DNA of 64,000 bases from Chryseosolibacter sp036402075 (GTDB lineage: Bacteria; Bacteroidota; Bacteroidia; Cytophagales; Cyclobacteriaceae): assembly GCA_036402075.1 (NCBI GenBank), contig DASWTP010000064.1, forward strand, positions 50,561 to 114,560. Reading direction: 5' to 3'. The position numbers and the translations under genes are program-made. The notes beneath the pieces were generated by a model that ran no database searches, was not told where the DNA came from, and saw only the letters and a program-made list of their open reading frames with translations. This document shows positions 1 to 8,623 of the stretch, in pieces (the stretch's first letter is position 1; each line of letters starts with the position of its first letter).

Positions 1-816
1 ACCGTTTGCAAAACGTACAACATTCCGCAGTTTGTCAGTCCGCACACGTTGTTCATTGCCAGCTCCTATTCCGGGAACACAGAGGAAACCGTTGCAGCAT
101 TGAACAAGGCTCTTCTGAAAAGAGCGCAATGCATTGTGATTTCATCGGGCGGAAAAATTTTGGACATCGCCCGCGAGTACAATTTGTTTTACATTCAACT
201 GCCTACCGGGTCTGACAGTCCGCGCGCTATGCTGGGCTATAACATGATTGCTTTGATGTCTCTTTTATACCACACTAACCTGATAGGCGCTGCATTTATC
301 AAAGAGACGGAGAATGCAATCGAATACCTGGATCGTGGCGAAAAAGGAATCCAGTCGGAAGCCGAATTGATCGCAAAAAAACTAAAAGGCAAGCTCCCGA
401 TCATTTACTGCGACAACCGACTGTTTGCCATGGCATTACGGTTTCAGCAACAGCTGAACGAGAACGCGAAACAATTGGCGCACGTCAACACGTTCCCGGA
501 AATGAACCACAACGAACTTGTAGGTTGGCGTTTTCCCGAGAACTTAATGCCGATGCTTCAGGTTTTATACCTGTATTCCGACCACGATCACGAACGCGTT
601 GAAAAACGCATGGAAATCTGCCGGGATATCTTTGAGAAACGATCTAATCCGATCATTGATGTGGTTGGTGAAGGCGCCTCACTTCTGGAGCAGTATTATT
701 ACCTGATTCACCTGACTGACTGGATCTCATATTACCTGGCAAAGGAAAACGGAGTCGAGCCTGATCCTATTGAGTCCATTGTGTACCTGAAAGGCGAGCT
801 TGACAAACTGAAATAA
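1..816 (+). CDS. Bifunctional phosphoglucose/phosphomannose isomerase, 5'-truncated
   Basis: The reading frame is open to the left edge, so the true start lies outside the window; 271 C-terminal residues are visible. The SIS-domain sugar-phosphate motif SSYSGNTEET is near the visible N-terminus and is followed by PRAMLGYN, typical of the archaeal-type PGI/PMI family. Further on are MNHNELVGW, which carries the conserved Glu/His of this family, and YLKGELDKL at the C-terminus with the conserved Lys. The enzyme interconverts glucose-6-P or mannose-6-P with fructose-6-P in the cytoplasm. The family is usually somewhat over 300 residues, so only a short N-terminal part is missing. lipB follows after 29 nt, so co-transcription is possible. 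The family call is confident; substrate preference cannot be read from the sequence. Confidence 0.88.
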   Translation, partial: TVCKTYNIPQFVSPHTLFIASSYSGNTEETVAALNKALLKRAQCIVISSGGKILDIAREYNLFYIQLPTGSDSPRAMLGYNMIALMSLLYHTNLIGAAFIKETENAIEYLDRGEKGIQSEAELIAKKLKGKLPIIYCDNRLFAMALRFQQQLNENAKQLAHVNTFPEMNHNELVGWRFPENLMPMLQVLYLYSDHDHERVEKRMEICRDIFEKRSNPIIDVVGEGASLLEQYYYLIHLTDWISYYLAKENGVEPDPIESIVYLKGELDKLK

Positions 817-845
817 GATCGTTTAGACCTTCCGGAGGTTAACGA

Positions 846-1562
846 ATGAATGTAAACATAAACAGAGCGACCGAATTTATAGACCTTGATCTTATTGACT
901 ACAAAGAAGCGTGGGACTACCAGCTTCAATTGTTTGACAAGATCCTGAAAACAAAAGCTCAGAACCGCGACCTCCCACCGGAACAGCAGGTTGTCACCAG
1001 CAATTACTTGATATTCTGCGAGCACCCGCATGTTTTTACACTGGGCAAAAGTGGTGACGAAAATAATCTGCTTGTCAGGAAAGAAGCACTCCACACTATT
1101 TTCGCAACGTACCATCAGACAAACCGCGGAGGGGATATCACCTACCATGGGCCCGGCCAGATCGTAGGTTATCCTGTCATTGATATGGAGAATTTCTTCA
1201 CCGACATTCACCAATACATGCGTTTTCTGGAGGAGGCGGTAATTCAGACATTACGCGAATACGGGGTGAATTCCGGAAGAATTCCCGGCCTCACAGGTGT
1301 GTGGATTGATGAACAAAACGAAAATAAAGCAAGAAAGATCTGTGCGCTCGGAGTGAAAACCAGCCGATGGGTAACGATGCACGGGTTTGCTTTTAACGTA
1401 AACACAGACTTGAAATATTTTGATTACATCATTCCTTGCGGGATCAACGACAAAGCGGTGACCTCACTTGAAAAAGAGCTTGGCCGACAGGTGGAAATGG
1501 CAGAGGTGGAAGGTGTGCTGCGAAAGAAAATTAGCGAACAATTTGGGATGGAGTTGAAATGA
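846..1562 (+). CDS. lipB: Octanoyl-[acyl-carrier-protein]:protein N-octanoyltransferase LipB
   Basis: A 238-residue protein that moves octanoyl from ACP onto lipoyl domains of E2 and GcvH proteins, the first step of lipoate synthesis. The family signature RGGDITYHGPGQ is at about residues 94-105. The catalytic pair is visible as Lys164 (in ARKICALG) and Cys198 (in IIPCGI), spaced 34 residues apart as in known LipB enzymes. Length is normal for the family, with a moderately long N-terminus. The start is ATG, preceded by a good Shine-Dalgarno sequence (GGAGG), which is unusual among Bacteroidota genes. Its end overlaps the next gene by 4 nt (ATGA), indicating translational coupling. Confidence 0.96.
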   Translation: MNVNINRATEFIDLDLIDYKEAWDYQLQLFDKILKTKAQNRDLPPEQQVVTSNYLIFCEHPHVFTLGKSGDENNLLVRKEALHTIFATYHQTNRGGDITYHGPGQIVGYPVIDMENFFTDIHQYMRFLEEAVIQTLREYGVNSGRIPGLTGVWIDEQNENKARKICALGVKTSRWVTMHGFAFNVNTDLKYFDYIIPCGINDKAVTSLEKELGRQVEMAEVEGVLRKKISEQFGMELK

Positions 1563-1963
1563 AAAAAGACATTGAAATACCGGAAGTAAAGAATGTAACA
1601 CTGGCAGTTGTCAGGAAGAAGAGCATAGGCGAGCAGGATGAATGGCAGGTGTACATCATTAACAACAACAACTATCCGATTGAAAATACGTTAGTCTCAA
1701 GCAAAGGCTATGGCGAGAAGGATGGAGAGCAACAAAAAACCTCAACCCTTCGTCACTTCCTCGAAACTGTTCCTGCGAATGCAGGCATGTTGATCGAGCC
1801 GATTGACCCGGCAGTGTTTCATCTCAACAACGAATATTGGGTGAGCTATTATATTGACAACCAAATCTACGATAAACGATTTGTGTTTGTTCCCGATGCC
1901 ATTTGCGAAGCCAATATCACTTTCATCAAGGAGCTGGAAATGGAAGGTGTGCTTCACTCGTGA
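1559..1963 (+). CDS. Conserved-looking small protein coupled to lipB
   Basis: A 134-residue soluble protein without signal peptide or membrane segment, and no recognised domain. It begins inside the lipB stop region (4-nt ATGA overlap), so it is very probably translated with lipB. Predicted content is mostly beta strand: alternating hydrophobic stretches such as VTLAVVRKK, WQVYIINNNN and YWVSYYIDN, then a short C-terminal helix ending in ELEMEGVLHS. The motif LVSSKGYGE may be the most conserved part, judged only by appearance. A role linked to lipoylation is suggested by position alone. No function is claimed. Confidence 0.75.
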   Translation: MKKDIEIPEVKNVTLAVVRKKSIGEQDEWQVYIINNNNYPIENTLVSSKGYGEKDGEQQKTSTLRHFLETVPANAGMLIEPIDPAVFHLNNEYWVSYYIDNQIYDKRFVFVPDAICEANITFIKELEMEGVLHS

Positions 1964-2049
1964 CAGGCAATGACAAAACATTTTTCATCTTTTGGAGTTG
2001 TTAACGAAAGTCCCTCAACTAATCCGTACTTTCAGCGAAAATTTCAGTT

Positions 2050-2766
2050 ATGATACCCGAGCTCCGCGACATACTTTTTCTCGACATAGAAACAGTTGCC
2101 GGCACCAGCGATTTCAACAGCCTTGACGAACGATTGAAAACCCAGTGGGCACGCAAGGCGAGTTTCTTCAAACGCCATCTTGACCAATCGGATGAAGAGC
2201 TGTTTCATGACCGCGCTGGTATCTATGCGGAATTCGGTAAAGTAGTTTGTATTTCGGTCGGAAAATTTTTCGATCACGAGTCGGGTGAGCTCGGTCTGAA
2301 GACGAAAGTTTATTCAGGACACGATGAAAACGTGTTGTTGAATCAATTCAAGACAATGCTGGAAAAAATGGATTCATCCACGCTTCGTTTTTGCGCACAT
2401 AACGGCAAGGAGTTCGACTACCCTTACCTATGCAGACGCATGCTCATCCAGGGAATTCCGCTACCGCCAGCGTTAAACCTGAGCGGAAAGAAGCCGTGGG
2501 ATGTGCAGCACCTCGACACGCTTGAGCTCTGGAAGTTTGGTGACGTCAAACACTATACATCGCTTGATTTACTCGCAACAATTTTCAATATTCCATCCAG
2601 TAAGAACAACATTGACGGAAGCCAGGTCAATTTTGTGTACCACAAAGAAAATGGCCTTGATCGCATCAGTGAATACTGCAGAGGTGATGTGGTCGTTCTG
2701 GCACAGTTATTTTTAAGATTAAAAGGCTATCCCCTCATCGCAGACGCGAATATTATTACCGCATAA
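2050..2766 (+). CDS. Predicted PolB-type 3'-5' exonuclease
   Basis: A 238-residue DEDD-superfamily exonuclease without an attached polymerase. ExoI has its acidic pair in LFLDIETVAG (Asp12, Glu14). ExoII is within FCAHNGKEFDYPYL at about residues 114-127. The C-terminal HYTSLDLLATIFNI and YCRGDVVVLAQLFLRL match the ExoIII region, with the last Asp in GDVV. This fits the family of free-standing exonucleases related to the proofreading domain of family B polymerases (PF10108-type). Likely role: trimming DNA or RNA 3' ends in repair or nucleic-acid turnover. rnr (RNase R) starts 10 nt downstream, so the two nucleases probably share a transcript. Confidence 0.85.
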   Translation: MIPELRDILFLDIETVAGTSDFNSLDERLKTQWARKASFFKRHLDQSDEELFHDRAGIYAEFGKVVCISVGKFFDHESGELGLKTKVYSGHDENVLLNQFKTMLEKMDSSTLRFCAHNGKEFDYPYLCRRMLIQGIPLPPALNLSGKKPWDVQHLDTLELWKFGDVKHYTSLDLLATIFNIPSSKNNIDGSQVNFVYHKENGLDRISEYCRGDVVVLAQLFLRLKGYPLIADANIITA

Positions 2767-2776
2767 ATCCCCTCTT

Positions 2777-5038
2777 ATGGGAAAAAAGAAAAAACAAGAA
2801 CGCTCAAAAAGCAAAAAGAAAAAGAACAGAGATCAGGTCGGAAAAATTTACGCTCAGATCCTCAGCGTGCTCGATGAGCAAGCCGGCAAAGGCATAACCT
2901 TAAAGCAAATCATCAAGAAGCTTAGCATTAAAAAGAAAGAAGACATCAAAAAGGCCGGTTTCTTTCTGGACGACCTGGTCGAAGAAGGCAGAATCACCCA
3001 ACTTAATAACGGCAGTTATGTCGGGGGCGGCAGTCGCCCCGGTGGCGGACGCACAAAATCCGGTGAAGAGTTCCAGGGCATCGTTGATCATGTGAATTCA
3101 CGTTTTGCATACGTTAAGATAGGTGAAGACAAGGATGACGTTTATGTTAAGACACAAGACCTGATGTCGGCAGTCGATGGAGACACCGTGAAGGTGGCGA
3201 TCTTCCCGACTCGCCACGGAGATCATCCGGAAGGCAAAGTACTGGAAATCGTAAAACGCAGCCGAAATCGCTTTGTCGGCAAAATCGAAGTATCCAAAAA
3301 CTTCGCATTCGTTGTTGCGGACGCAAGAAAAATCCATACCGATTTTTTCATTTATCCGGAGCATATCAATGAGGCAAAATCAGGTGACAAGGTAATTATT
3401 GAAGTTACCTCGTGGGCGGACGATGACCGCAAGCCTGAAGCGAAGGTTGTCCAGGTGTTAGGAAAAGCAGGCGAAAACGAAGCTGAGATCCACTCGATCA
3501 TGGCTGAGTTTGACTTGCCCTTTAAGTTTCCCGAACAGGTTCAGCGCGAGTCGGAAAAAATAGAAGAAGGCATCACCGCCCAGGAAATCAAGAAGCGAAG
3601 GGATTTTCGGGACGTAACAACGTTCACAATTGACCCGGCAGATGCGAAGGATTTCGATGATGCACTTTCCTTCAAGCGGCTTGACAACGGAAGGTATGAG
3701 ATCGGAGTTCATATCGCTGATGTGACGCATTACGTGAAGCCAAATACCGCGTTGGAACATGAAGCCTATGATCGGGCAACATCCGTCTACCTCGTAGACA
3801 GAACAATCCCGATGCTACCTGAGAGACTGTCAAATGAACTGTGTTCCTTACGTCCCAACGAAGACAAGCTTACCTTCGCTGCTGTTTTTGAAATGGACGA
3901 CCGTGGGAAGATTCACAACGAATGGTTTGGCCGAACCATCATTCACTCCGACAAAAGGTTCACCTACGAAGAAGCACAAGAAGTGCTGGAAACGGGTCTT
4001 GGTGCCTTTGTTGAAGAGCTGACAATTCTCAATGATCTGGCGAAAAAGCTTCGCAAGGAACGCTTTCAGAAGGGCGCAGTGAATTTTGAAACAACGGAGG
4101 TGAAGTTTAAGCTTGATGAAAAAGGAAAGCCGCTGGCGGTGATTCCCAAAATCAGGAAAGACGCACATAAGCTGATTGAAGAGTTTATGCTTCTTGCAAA
4201 TAAACAAGTGGCAACTTTTGTCTTCAACTACAAGAAGGGACGTGAAAAAAACACGTTCGTTTATCGTACCCACGATCTGCCAGACGAAGAGCGTGTCAAA
4301 GACTTTGCCATGTTTGCACGGCAGTTTGGTCATACGATGCAGGTTGATGAAAGTTCGATTAGCAAGTCATTGAACAACCTCATGGAGTCAATTGAAGGGA
4401 AGCCTGAGCAAAATGTTCTTGAGCAGCTTGCGATCAGAACAATGGCAAAGGCGAAATACACTACTGATCCGAAAGGCCACTTCGGGCTTGCGTTCCCGCA
4501 CTATTCGCACTTTACCTCTCCTATCCGCAGATATCCTGACATGATGGTTCACCGTTTGTTGCAGATGTACCTTGATGACGAAAAACCTGCCAGCAAAACC
4601 GAGTTTGAAGAGCGAAGCATTCATTCATCCGAACGCGAAAAACGTGCGGCTGATGCCGAGCGGGCTTCGATCAAGTACAAGCAGGTAGAATACATGACCT
4701 ATGCAGAAAAGAAAGTGTATGAAGGATTGATTTCCGGAGTGACGGAGTGGGGAATTTACGTGGAGATCATCGAGACGAAATGCGAGGGGATGATTCGCAT
4801 GTCGGATCTCACCGATGATTTTTACGAATTCGATGAAAAAAAGTATCGCGTTATCGGTCGCAAGACGAAAAAGGTTTACACGCTCGGTGACAAGATCACC
4901 GTAAAGGTTAAGCGGACGGATATAGACAAGCGATTGATCGATTTGGTGCTTATCACGGAAAAGCCGGCTATTCAGAAAGGCAACACCAAAACGATGGACG
5001 AAGACGAGGACGAGAAATATAACGATGAGAAGTTCTGA
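2777..5038 (+). CDS. rnr: Ribonuclease R
   Basis: A 753-residue processive 3'-5' exoribonuclease that degrades structured RNA. The N-terminus is Lys-rich (about 20 residues) followed by a winged-helix-like segment (ILSVLDEQAGKGITLKQII). Two cold-shock/OB domains follow (about residues 90-230). The RNB catalytic domain carries FTIDPADAKDFDDALSF at about residues 283-299, which supplies the metal-binding Asp residues. The C-terminal S1 domain includes SGVTEWGIYVEI, then an acidic tail rich in Asp and Glu. Length is typical for RNase R. It sits directly after the PolB-type exonuclease gene. Confidence 0.95.
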   Translation: MGKKKKQERSKSKKKKNRDQVGKIYAQILSVLDEQAGKGITLKQIIKKLSIKKKEDIKKAGFFLDDLVEEGRITQLNNGSYVGGGSRPGGGRTKSGEEFQGIVDHVNSRFAYVKIGEDKDDVYVKTQDLMSAVDGDTVKVAIFPTRHGDHPEGKVLEIVKRSRNRFVGKIEVSKNFAFVVADARKIHTDFFIYPEHINEAKSGDKVIIEVTSWADDDRKPEAKVVQVLGKAGENEAEIHSIMAEFDLPFKFPEQVQRESEKIEEGITAQEIKKRRDFRDVTTFTIDPADAKDFDDALSFKRLDNGRYEIGVHIADVTHYVKPNTALEHEAYDRATSVYLVDRTIPMLPERLSNELCSLRPNEDKLTFAAVFEMDDRGKIHNEWFGRTIIHSDKRFTYEEAQEVLETGLGAFVEELTILNDLAKKLRKERFQKGAVNFETTEVKFKLDEKGKPLAVIPKIRKDAHKLIEEFMLLANKQVATFVFNYKKGREKNTFVYRTHDLPDEERVKDFAMFARQFGHTMQVDESSISKSLNNLMESIEGKPEQNVLEQLAIRTMAKAKYTTDPKGHFGLAFPHYSHFTSPIRRYPDMMVHRLLQMYLDDEKPASKTEFEERSIHSSEREKRAADAERASIKYKQVEYMTYAEKKVYEGLISGVTEWGIYVEIIETKCEGMIRMSDLTDDFYEFDEKKYRVIGRKTKKVYTLGDKITVKVKRTDIDKRLIDLVLITEKPAIQKGNTKTMDEDEDEKYNDEKF

Positions 5039-5040
5039 AA

Positions 5041-5128
5041 GCTGCAAGTTTCAACCTTCGAATTCCAAGTCTCGTTGACGAGAAAGAAGAATGCAAAGCT
5101 TAACCTGGCTTGGGGCTAAAACTTGCAG
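5041..5128. repeat. Inverted repeat between rnr and polyprenyl synthase gene
   Basis: The left arm GCTGCAAGTTT begins just after the rnr stop codon. A perfect inverse copy, AAACTTGCAGC, lies at 5118-5128, leaving a loop of 66 nt. There is no U-tract, so it does not look like a classical intrinsic terminator. It could fold in the rnr 3' UTR. It resembles the other intergenic inverted repeats of this window in placement but not in sequence. Confidence 0.6.
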
Positions 5129-5196
5129 CCAACCAGATTGCACGGTCGCGAAAACAAAATCAAGCCATTTCGGTTATTCTGATTATTTAAACCCTA

Positions 5197-6159
5197 ATGA
5201 ACTACTACCTCTCGCTCGTTGAAAAGGAAATCAAGGCTGCAAAATTTGGCAGGCAGCCTGAGTCTTTGTACGAACCCATTCGATACATCATGAGCCTTGG
5301 CGGCAAACGACTGCGACCATTGCTTGTGCTTTCCGCCTATTCTCTTTACAAGGAAAATGTTAAAGAAATTGTACCCTATGCCGCAGCTGTGGAGGCATTT
5401 CACAACTTCACGCTGATGCATGACGACATCATGGACAAAGCCCCGCTTCGCAGGGGAAAACAAACGGTTCACAAAAAATGGAACGTAAACACGGCAATCC
5501 TTTCAGGCGATGTGATGCTGGTGAAGGTCTACGATATGTTTCTTTCGCTTGAAGGGGACAAACTGAAAGAAGTATTGAGGGCGTTCAACAGGTGCGCAGC
5601 CGAAGTATGTGAAGGCCAGCAGTGGGACATGGAGTTTGAAACAACCGACAACGTTTCAGAGGCACAATATATAAACATGATCAGGCTGAAAACCGCTGTT
5701 TTGCTGGGGTTCAGTCTTGAGCTGGGAGCAATTCTCGGGGGTGCGTCTTCAGATGATAGAAAAGCATTGCGGGAGTTTGGAGTGAATATCGGGATCGGAT
5801 TTCAACTGAAAGATGATTTGCTTGATGCCTATGCCGACCCAAAAAAATTCGGAAAGCAGGTTGGTGGTGACATCATTGCAAACAAAAAAACTATTCTTCT
5901 GATCAATGCCCTGGCAAAAGCTAAAGGAGACAATGCCAAAAATCTTTCGCGGTGGCTTACGGAAAAAAAATTCAGCAAATCCCAAAAGGTTGCGGCAATT
6001 AAGGAAATCTACGATTCCGTAGGCGTTCAAAAAACGGTTCAAAAGAAAATAAACAATTACTTCAAAAAAGGTTTTAAGAACCTGGAGTCAATCGCTCCGT
6101 CACAGCAGAAAGAGTTTCTTGTTGAATTCACTAAGAGTTTGATCGAACGAGAGGTTTAG
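5197..6159 (+). CDS. Polyprenyl synthetase (trans-isoprenyl diphosphate synthase)
   Basis: A 320-residue all-helical prenyl transferase that condenses isopentenyl diphosphate with allylic diphosphates in the cytoplasm. The first aspartate-rich motif is DDIMD (residues 76-80), preceded by the GGKRLRPLL substrate site. The second is KDDLLDAY near residue 206. The residues just before the first motif are HNFTLMH, and the chain-length-determining bulky Phe and Met there suggest a short-chain (C15-C20) product rather than a quinone side chain; this is an inference. Length is normal. It is separated from rnr by about 160 nt, so it probably has its own promoter. Confidence 0.9.
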   Translation: MNYYLSLVEKEIKAAKFGRQPESLYEPIRYIMSLGGKRLRPLLVLSAYSLYKENVKEIVPYAAAVEAFHNFTLMHDDIMDKAPLRRGKQTVHKKWNVNTAILSGDVMLVKVYDMFLSLEGDKLKEVLRAFNRCAAEVCEGQQWDMEFETTDNVSEAQYINMIRLKTAVLLGFSLELGAILGGASSDDRKALREFGVNIGIGFQLKDDLLDAYADPKKFGKQVGGDIIANKKTILLINALAKAKGDNAKNLSRWLTEKKFSKSQKVAAIKEIYDSVGVQKTVQKKINNYFKKGFKNLESIAPSQQKEFLVEFTKSLIEREV

Positions 6160-6293
6160 TTAGAGGTTCCGTGGTTTGACTTTTGCGTTTTAGCTGGTCA
6201 CCAGGAATACTAATCTAAGCGAAACGTGGAACCCGCTAACCCGAAACAGATTTTGTCCTTGCGGATTCTGTCAGCATCTCGTAACTTCCCTTC

Positions 6294-7142
6294 ATGCTTA
6301 CTTCCGATCAAATTGCCGCTTACCACCGCGATGGCTACCTGATTCTTAAACGCTTTTTCAGCAGAGCCGAGATTGAAAAGTTGTACCAAACAGCGCTGCA
6401 GGACGATGCTATGAAGAAGAATGCGCTCGATCTGAATGATCAAACAGGAAAGAAGACCCGTCTGTCATTGTGGTTTACGCCTGGTAACGATGTCTTCGGA
6501 TACATGACACGTAGCAAACGCATGATTGAAGCCATTAAGCCGTTGCTCGACAGCGATTCCCCTGTTTGTCATTTTCATTCCAAGCTCATGCAAAAGGAAC
6601 CGCGTGTTGGTGGTGCATGGGAATGGCACCAGGACTATGGCTACTGGTATAAAAATCAGTTCATGTTCCCCGATCAACTTATCAGCGTCATGGTCGCGTT
6701 AACCGAGGCCAACAAACAGAACGGATGCCTGCAGGTAATCAAAGGGTCGCACAAGCTCGGTCGCGTTAACCATGGATTCGCGGGTGAGCAGGTTGGAGCA
6801 GACATGGTGATGGTTAATAACGCGCTCAAAACCATGCCGCTGGTCTACTGCGAGCTCGAACCAGGCGATGCGTTAATCTTCCACTCAAATTTGTTGCACC
6901 GGTCTGAAGCAAATCTCTCTGACCGGCCGCGGTGGTCTGTTATTTCGTGCTATAATTCTCAGTCGAATCTTGCTTATAACGAAACTTCTAACGCGTGGAA
7001 AGTGCCGGTGGAAATTGTGCCAGACAACGCAATTCTCGACTGGAAAGCCGAATCGCTCTCCAATGCCGACTTCCTGAAGAAAGAAAATGACCCCGCGTTG
7101 AAAGAAACCGGGTGGGAGAAAGAAGTACCGACCAATAAATGA
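6294..7142 (+). CDS. Phytanoyl-CoA dioxygenase (PhyH) family protein
   Basis: A 282-residue Fe(II)/2-oxoglutarate-dependent oxygenase. The iron-binding HxD is in WEWHQDYGYW (His112, Asp114) and the distal His is in NLLHRSEAN (about residue 202). The 2-oxoglutarate-binding Arg is probably in DRPRWS about ten residues later. The N-terminal AYHRDGYLILKRFF is typical of PhyH proteins. These enzymes hydroxylate small organic substrates; the substrate here is unknown. No secretion signal is seen. The next genes (MFS transporter and Gfo/Idh/MocA oxidoreductase) point to uptake and oxidation of small metabolites, which is a weak contextual hint only. Confidence 0.9.
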   Translation: MLTSDQIAAYHRDGYLILKRFFSRAEIEKLYQTALQDDAMKKNALDLNDQTGKKTRLSLWFTPGNDVFGYMTRSKRMIEAIKPLLDSDSPVCHFHSKLMQKEPRVGGAWEWHQDYGYWYKNQFMFPDQLISVMVALTEANKQNGCLQVIKGSHKLGRVNHGFAGEQVGADMVMVNNALKTMPLVYCELEPGDALIFHSNLLHRSEANLSDRPRWSVISCYNSQSNLAYNETSNAWKVPVEIVPDNAILDWKAESLSNADFLKKENDPALKETGWEKEVPTNK

Positions 7143-7227
7143 TTTTAGATTTTAGATTTTAAGATCTGCGAATCTTACTGTGTACTGCACACACATCATA
7201 AATCTCAAATCTAAAATCTTAAATTTT
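7141..7227. repeat. Word-type inverted repeat (GATTTTA word)
   Basis: The left arm at 7141-7158 consists of GATTTTAGATTTTAGATT. The right arm at 7201-7218 is its inverse copy with one mismatch in 18. The arms are themselves tandem copies of a 7-8 nt word. The left arm starts on the last base of the PhyH gene's stop codon, so this hairpin lies at the 3' end of that transcript. Similar GATTTTA words recur at 11127-11160. Confidence 0.65.
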
Positions 7228-7290
7228 CCATCCGCGGTTTCGTGAATCAGGAGACGCGCCTTATCTTACCTCTTCAATCTAAACCTTAAT

Positions 7291-8490
7291 ATGAAGCCGA
7301 TAGACATTTCAAAACTTTCCCTGATGATGCTGCTCGAGTATTTTATCTGGGGTGCATGGTACGTAACAATGGGCACGTACATGTCAGAATTTCTCGGAGC
7401 AAGCGGAACTCAAATCGGGGCGGCTTACAGCGCGCTCGCAATTGCCACCATCATTTCGCCATTCTTTGTCGGGATGGTGGCCGATCGTTATTTCGCTGCA
7501 CAAAAGATTATGGGTGTGCTTCACCTGTTGGGCGGTGCCTTATTGTACTTCGCAACTCAGGTGGATGATAACTCTACTTTTTACTGGATCATTTTATTTT
7601 ATTCGCTCCTTTATATGCCTACCATCGCCTTGTCGAACTCGATCGCCTTTGGCCAGATGACAGACCCCGGCAAACAATTTCCGTGGATCCGAGTGTTTGG
7701 CACCGTGGGCTGGATCGTGGCCGGCTTGATGATAGGCGCATTGGCCATTGAAAAAACAGAATTTACGTTTCACATGGCGGCAATAGCCTCAGTGGTCCTC
7801 GGCCTTTTTAGCTTCCTCCTGCCGAACACGCCACCAAAGGGCAAGTCAGCGGACGCCACAGCGTCAAGTGCAATTGGTGCAGACGCTTTTGTTCTCTTTA
7901 AAGACCGCCCTTACCTGGTCTTTTTTATCGCTGCTATCCTCGTTTGTATCCCTCTCTCTTTTTATTATGGCTTCGCCAACGTCTTCCTGAACGAGATCGG
8001 GATGGAAAACGCAGCAAGCAAAATGATTTTGGGCCAGGTTTCCGAAGCGGTATTCATTCTGGCAATTCCATTTTTGTTCAATCGTATCGGTGTAAAGAAC
8101 ATGCTCATTCTCGGAATGCTGGCGTGGATCCTTCGTTACGTTGCCTTTGCGTATGGGGACGTGGACGCAAACGTGTGGATGCTCTTCGCGGGTATTATTC
8201 TTCACGGAATTTGCTACGACTTCTTTTTTGTAACCGGGTACATGTACACCGAAAAGAAGGCTGGCGAGAAAATCAAGAACGCAGCGCAAGGGCTTTTCAC
8301 GTTTGCAACCTATGGTGTTGGAATGGTGATCGGAACTCGCTTTTCCGGATTTGTGACTGATCACTATACGGAAAATTCAGTTCGCAACTGGACAAGCATC
8401 TGGTGGGTTCCTGCAGGTATCGCGGTAGCTGTGCTCGTGTATTTCTTAGTTTTCTTCAACGAGAAAAAAGAAATCAAAGAGGCTGCATAA
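7291..8490 (+). CDS. MFS transporter, nucleoside:H+ symporter-like
   Basis: A 399-residue inner-membrane permease with about 12 hydrophobic helices. The N-terminus LSLMMLLEYFIWGAWYVTMG and the pair MVADRYFAA and GQMTDPGKQFPWIRVFGTVGW match the NupG/XapB-like nucleoside-proton symporter family (PF03825-type). Members near Gfo/Idh/MocA oxidoreductase and DUF1080 genes in Bacteroidota are often assigned to sugar or nucleoside import, and both gene types follow here. Import of a sugar derivative is therefore an equal possibility. Length fits. The start ATG follows an AT-rich leader without a clear Shine-Dalgarno sequence. Confidence 0.88.
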   Translation: MKPIDISKLSLMMLLEYFIWGAWYVTMGTYMSEFLGASGTQIGAAYSALAIATIISPFFVGMVADRYFAAQKIMGVLHLLGGALLYFATQVDDNSTFYWIILFYSLLYMPTIALSNSIAFGQMTDPGKQFPWIRVFGTVGWIVAGLMIGALAIEKTEFTFHMAAIASVVLGLFSFLLPNTPPKGKSADATASSAIGADAFVLFKDRPYLVFFIAAILVCIPLSFYYGFANVFLNEIGMENAASKMILGQVSEAVFILAIPFLFNRIGVKNMLILGMLAWILRYVAFAYGDVDANVWMLFAGIILHGICYDFFFVTGYMYTEKKAGEKIKNAAQGLFTFATYGVGMVIGTRFSGFVTDHYTENSVRNWTSIWWVPAGIAVAVLVYFLVFFNEKKEIKEAA

Positions 8491-8623
8491 AAAACTGGAG
8501 CTTCGGGCTACGAGCTTTGAGCCAGTGCATTCGTTCACTTTAAGTTGTCGACATTGATTGATATTAGATCCGTGAAAAACGGTAGAAACAGAAACTATAA
8601 ACAACAAACAACAAACCTTTTCT

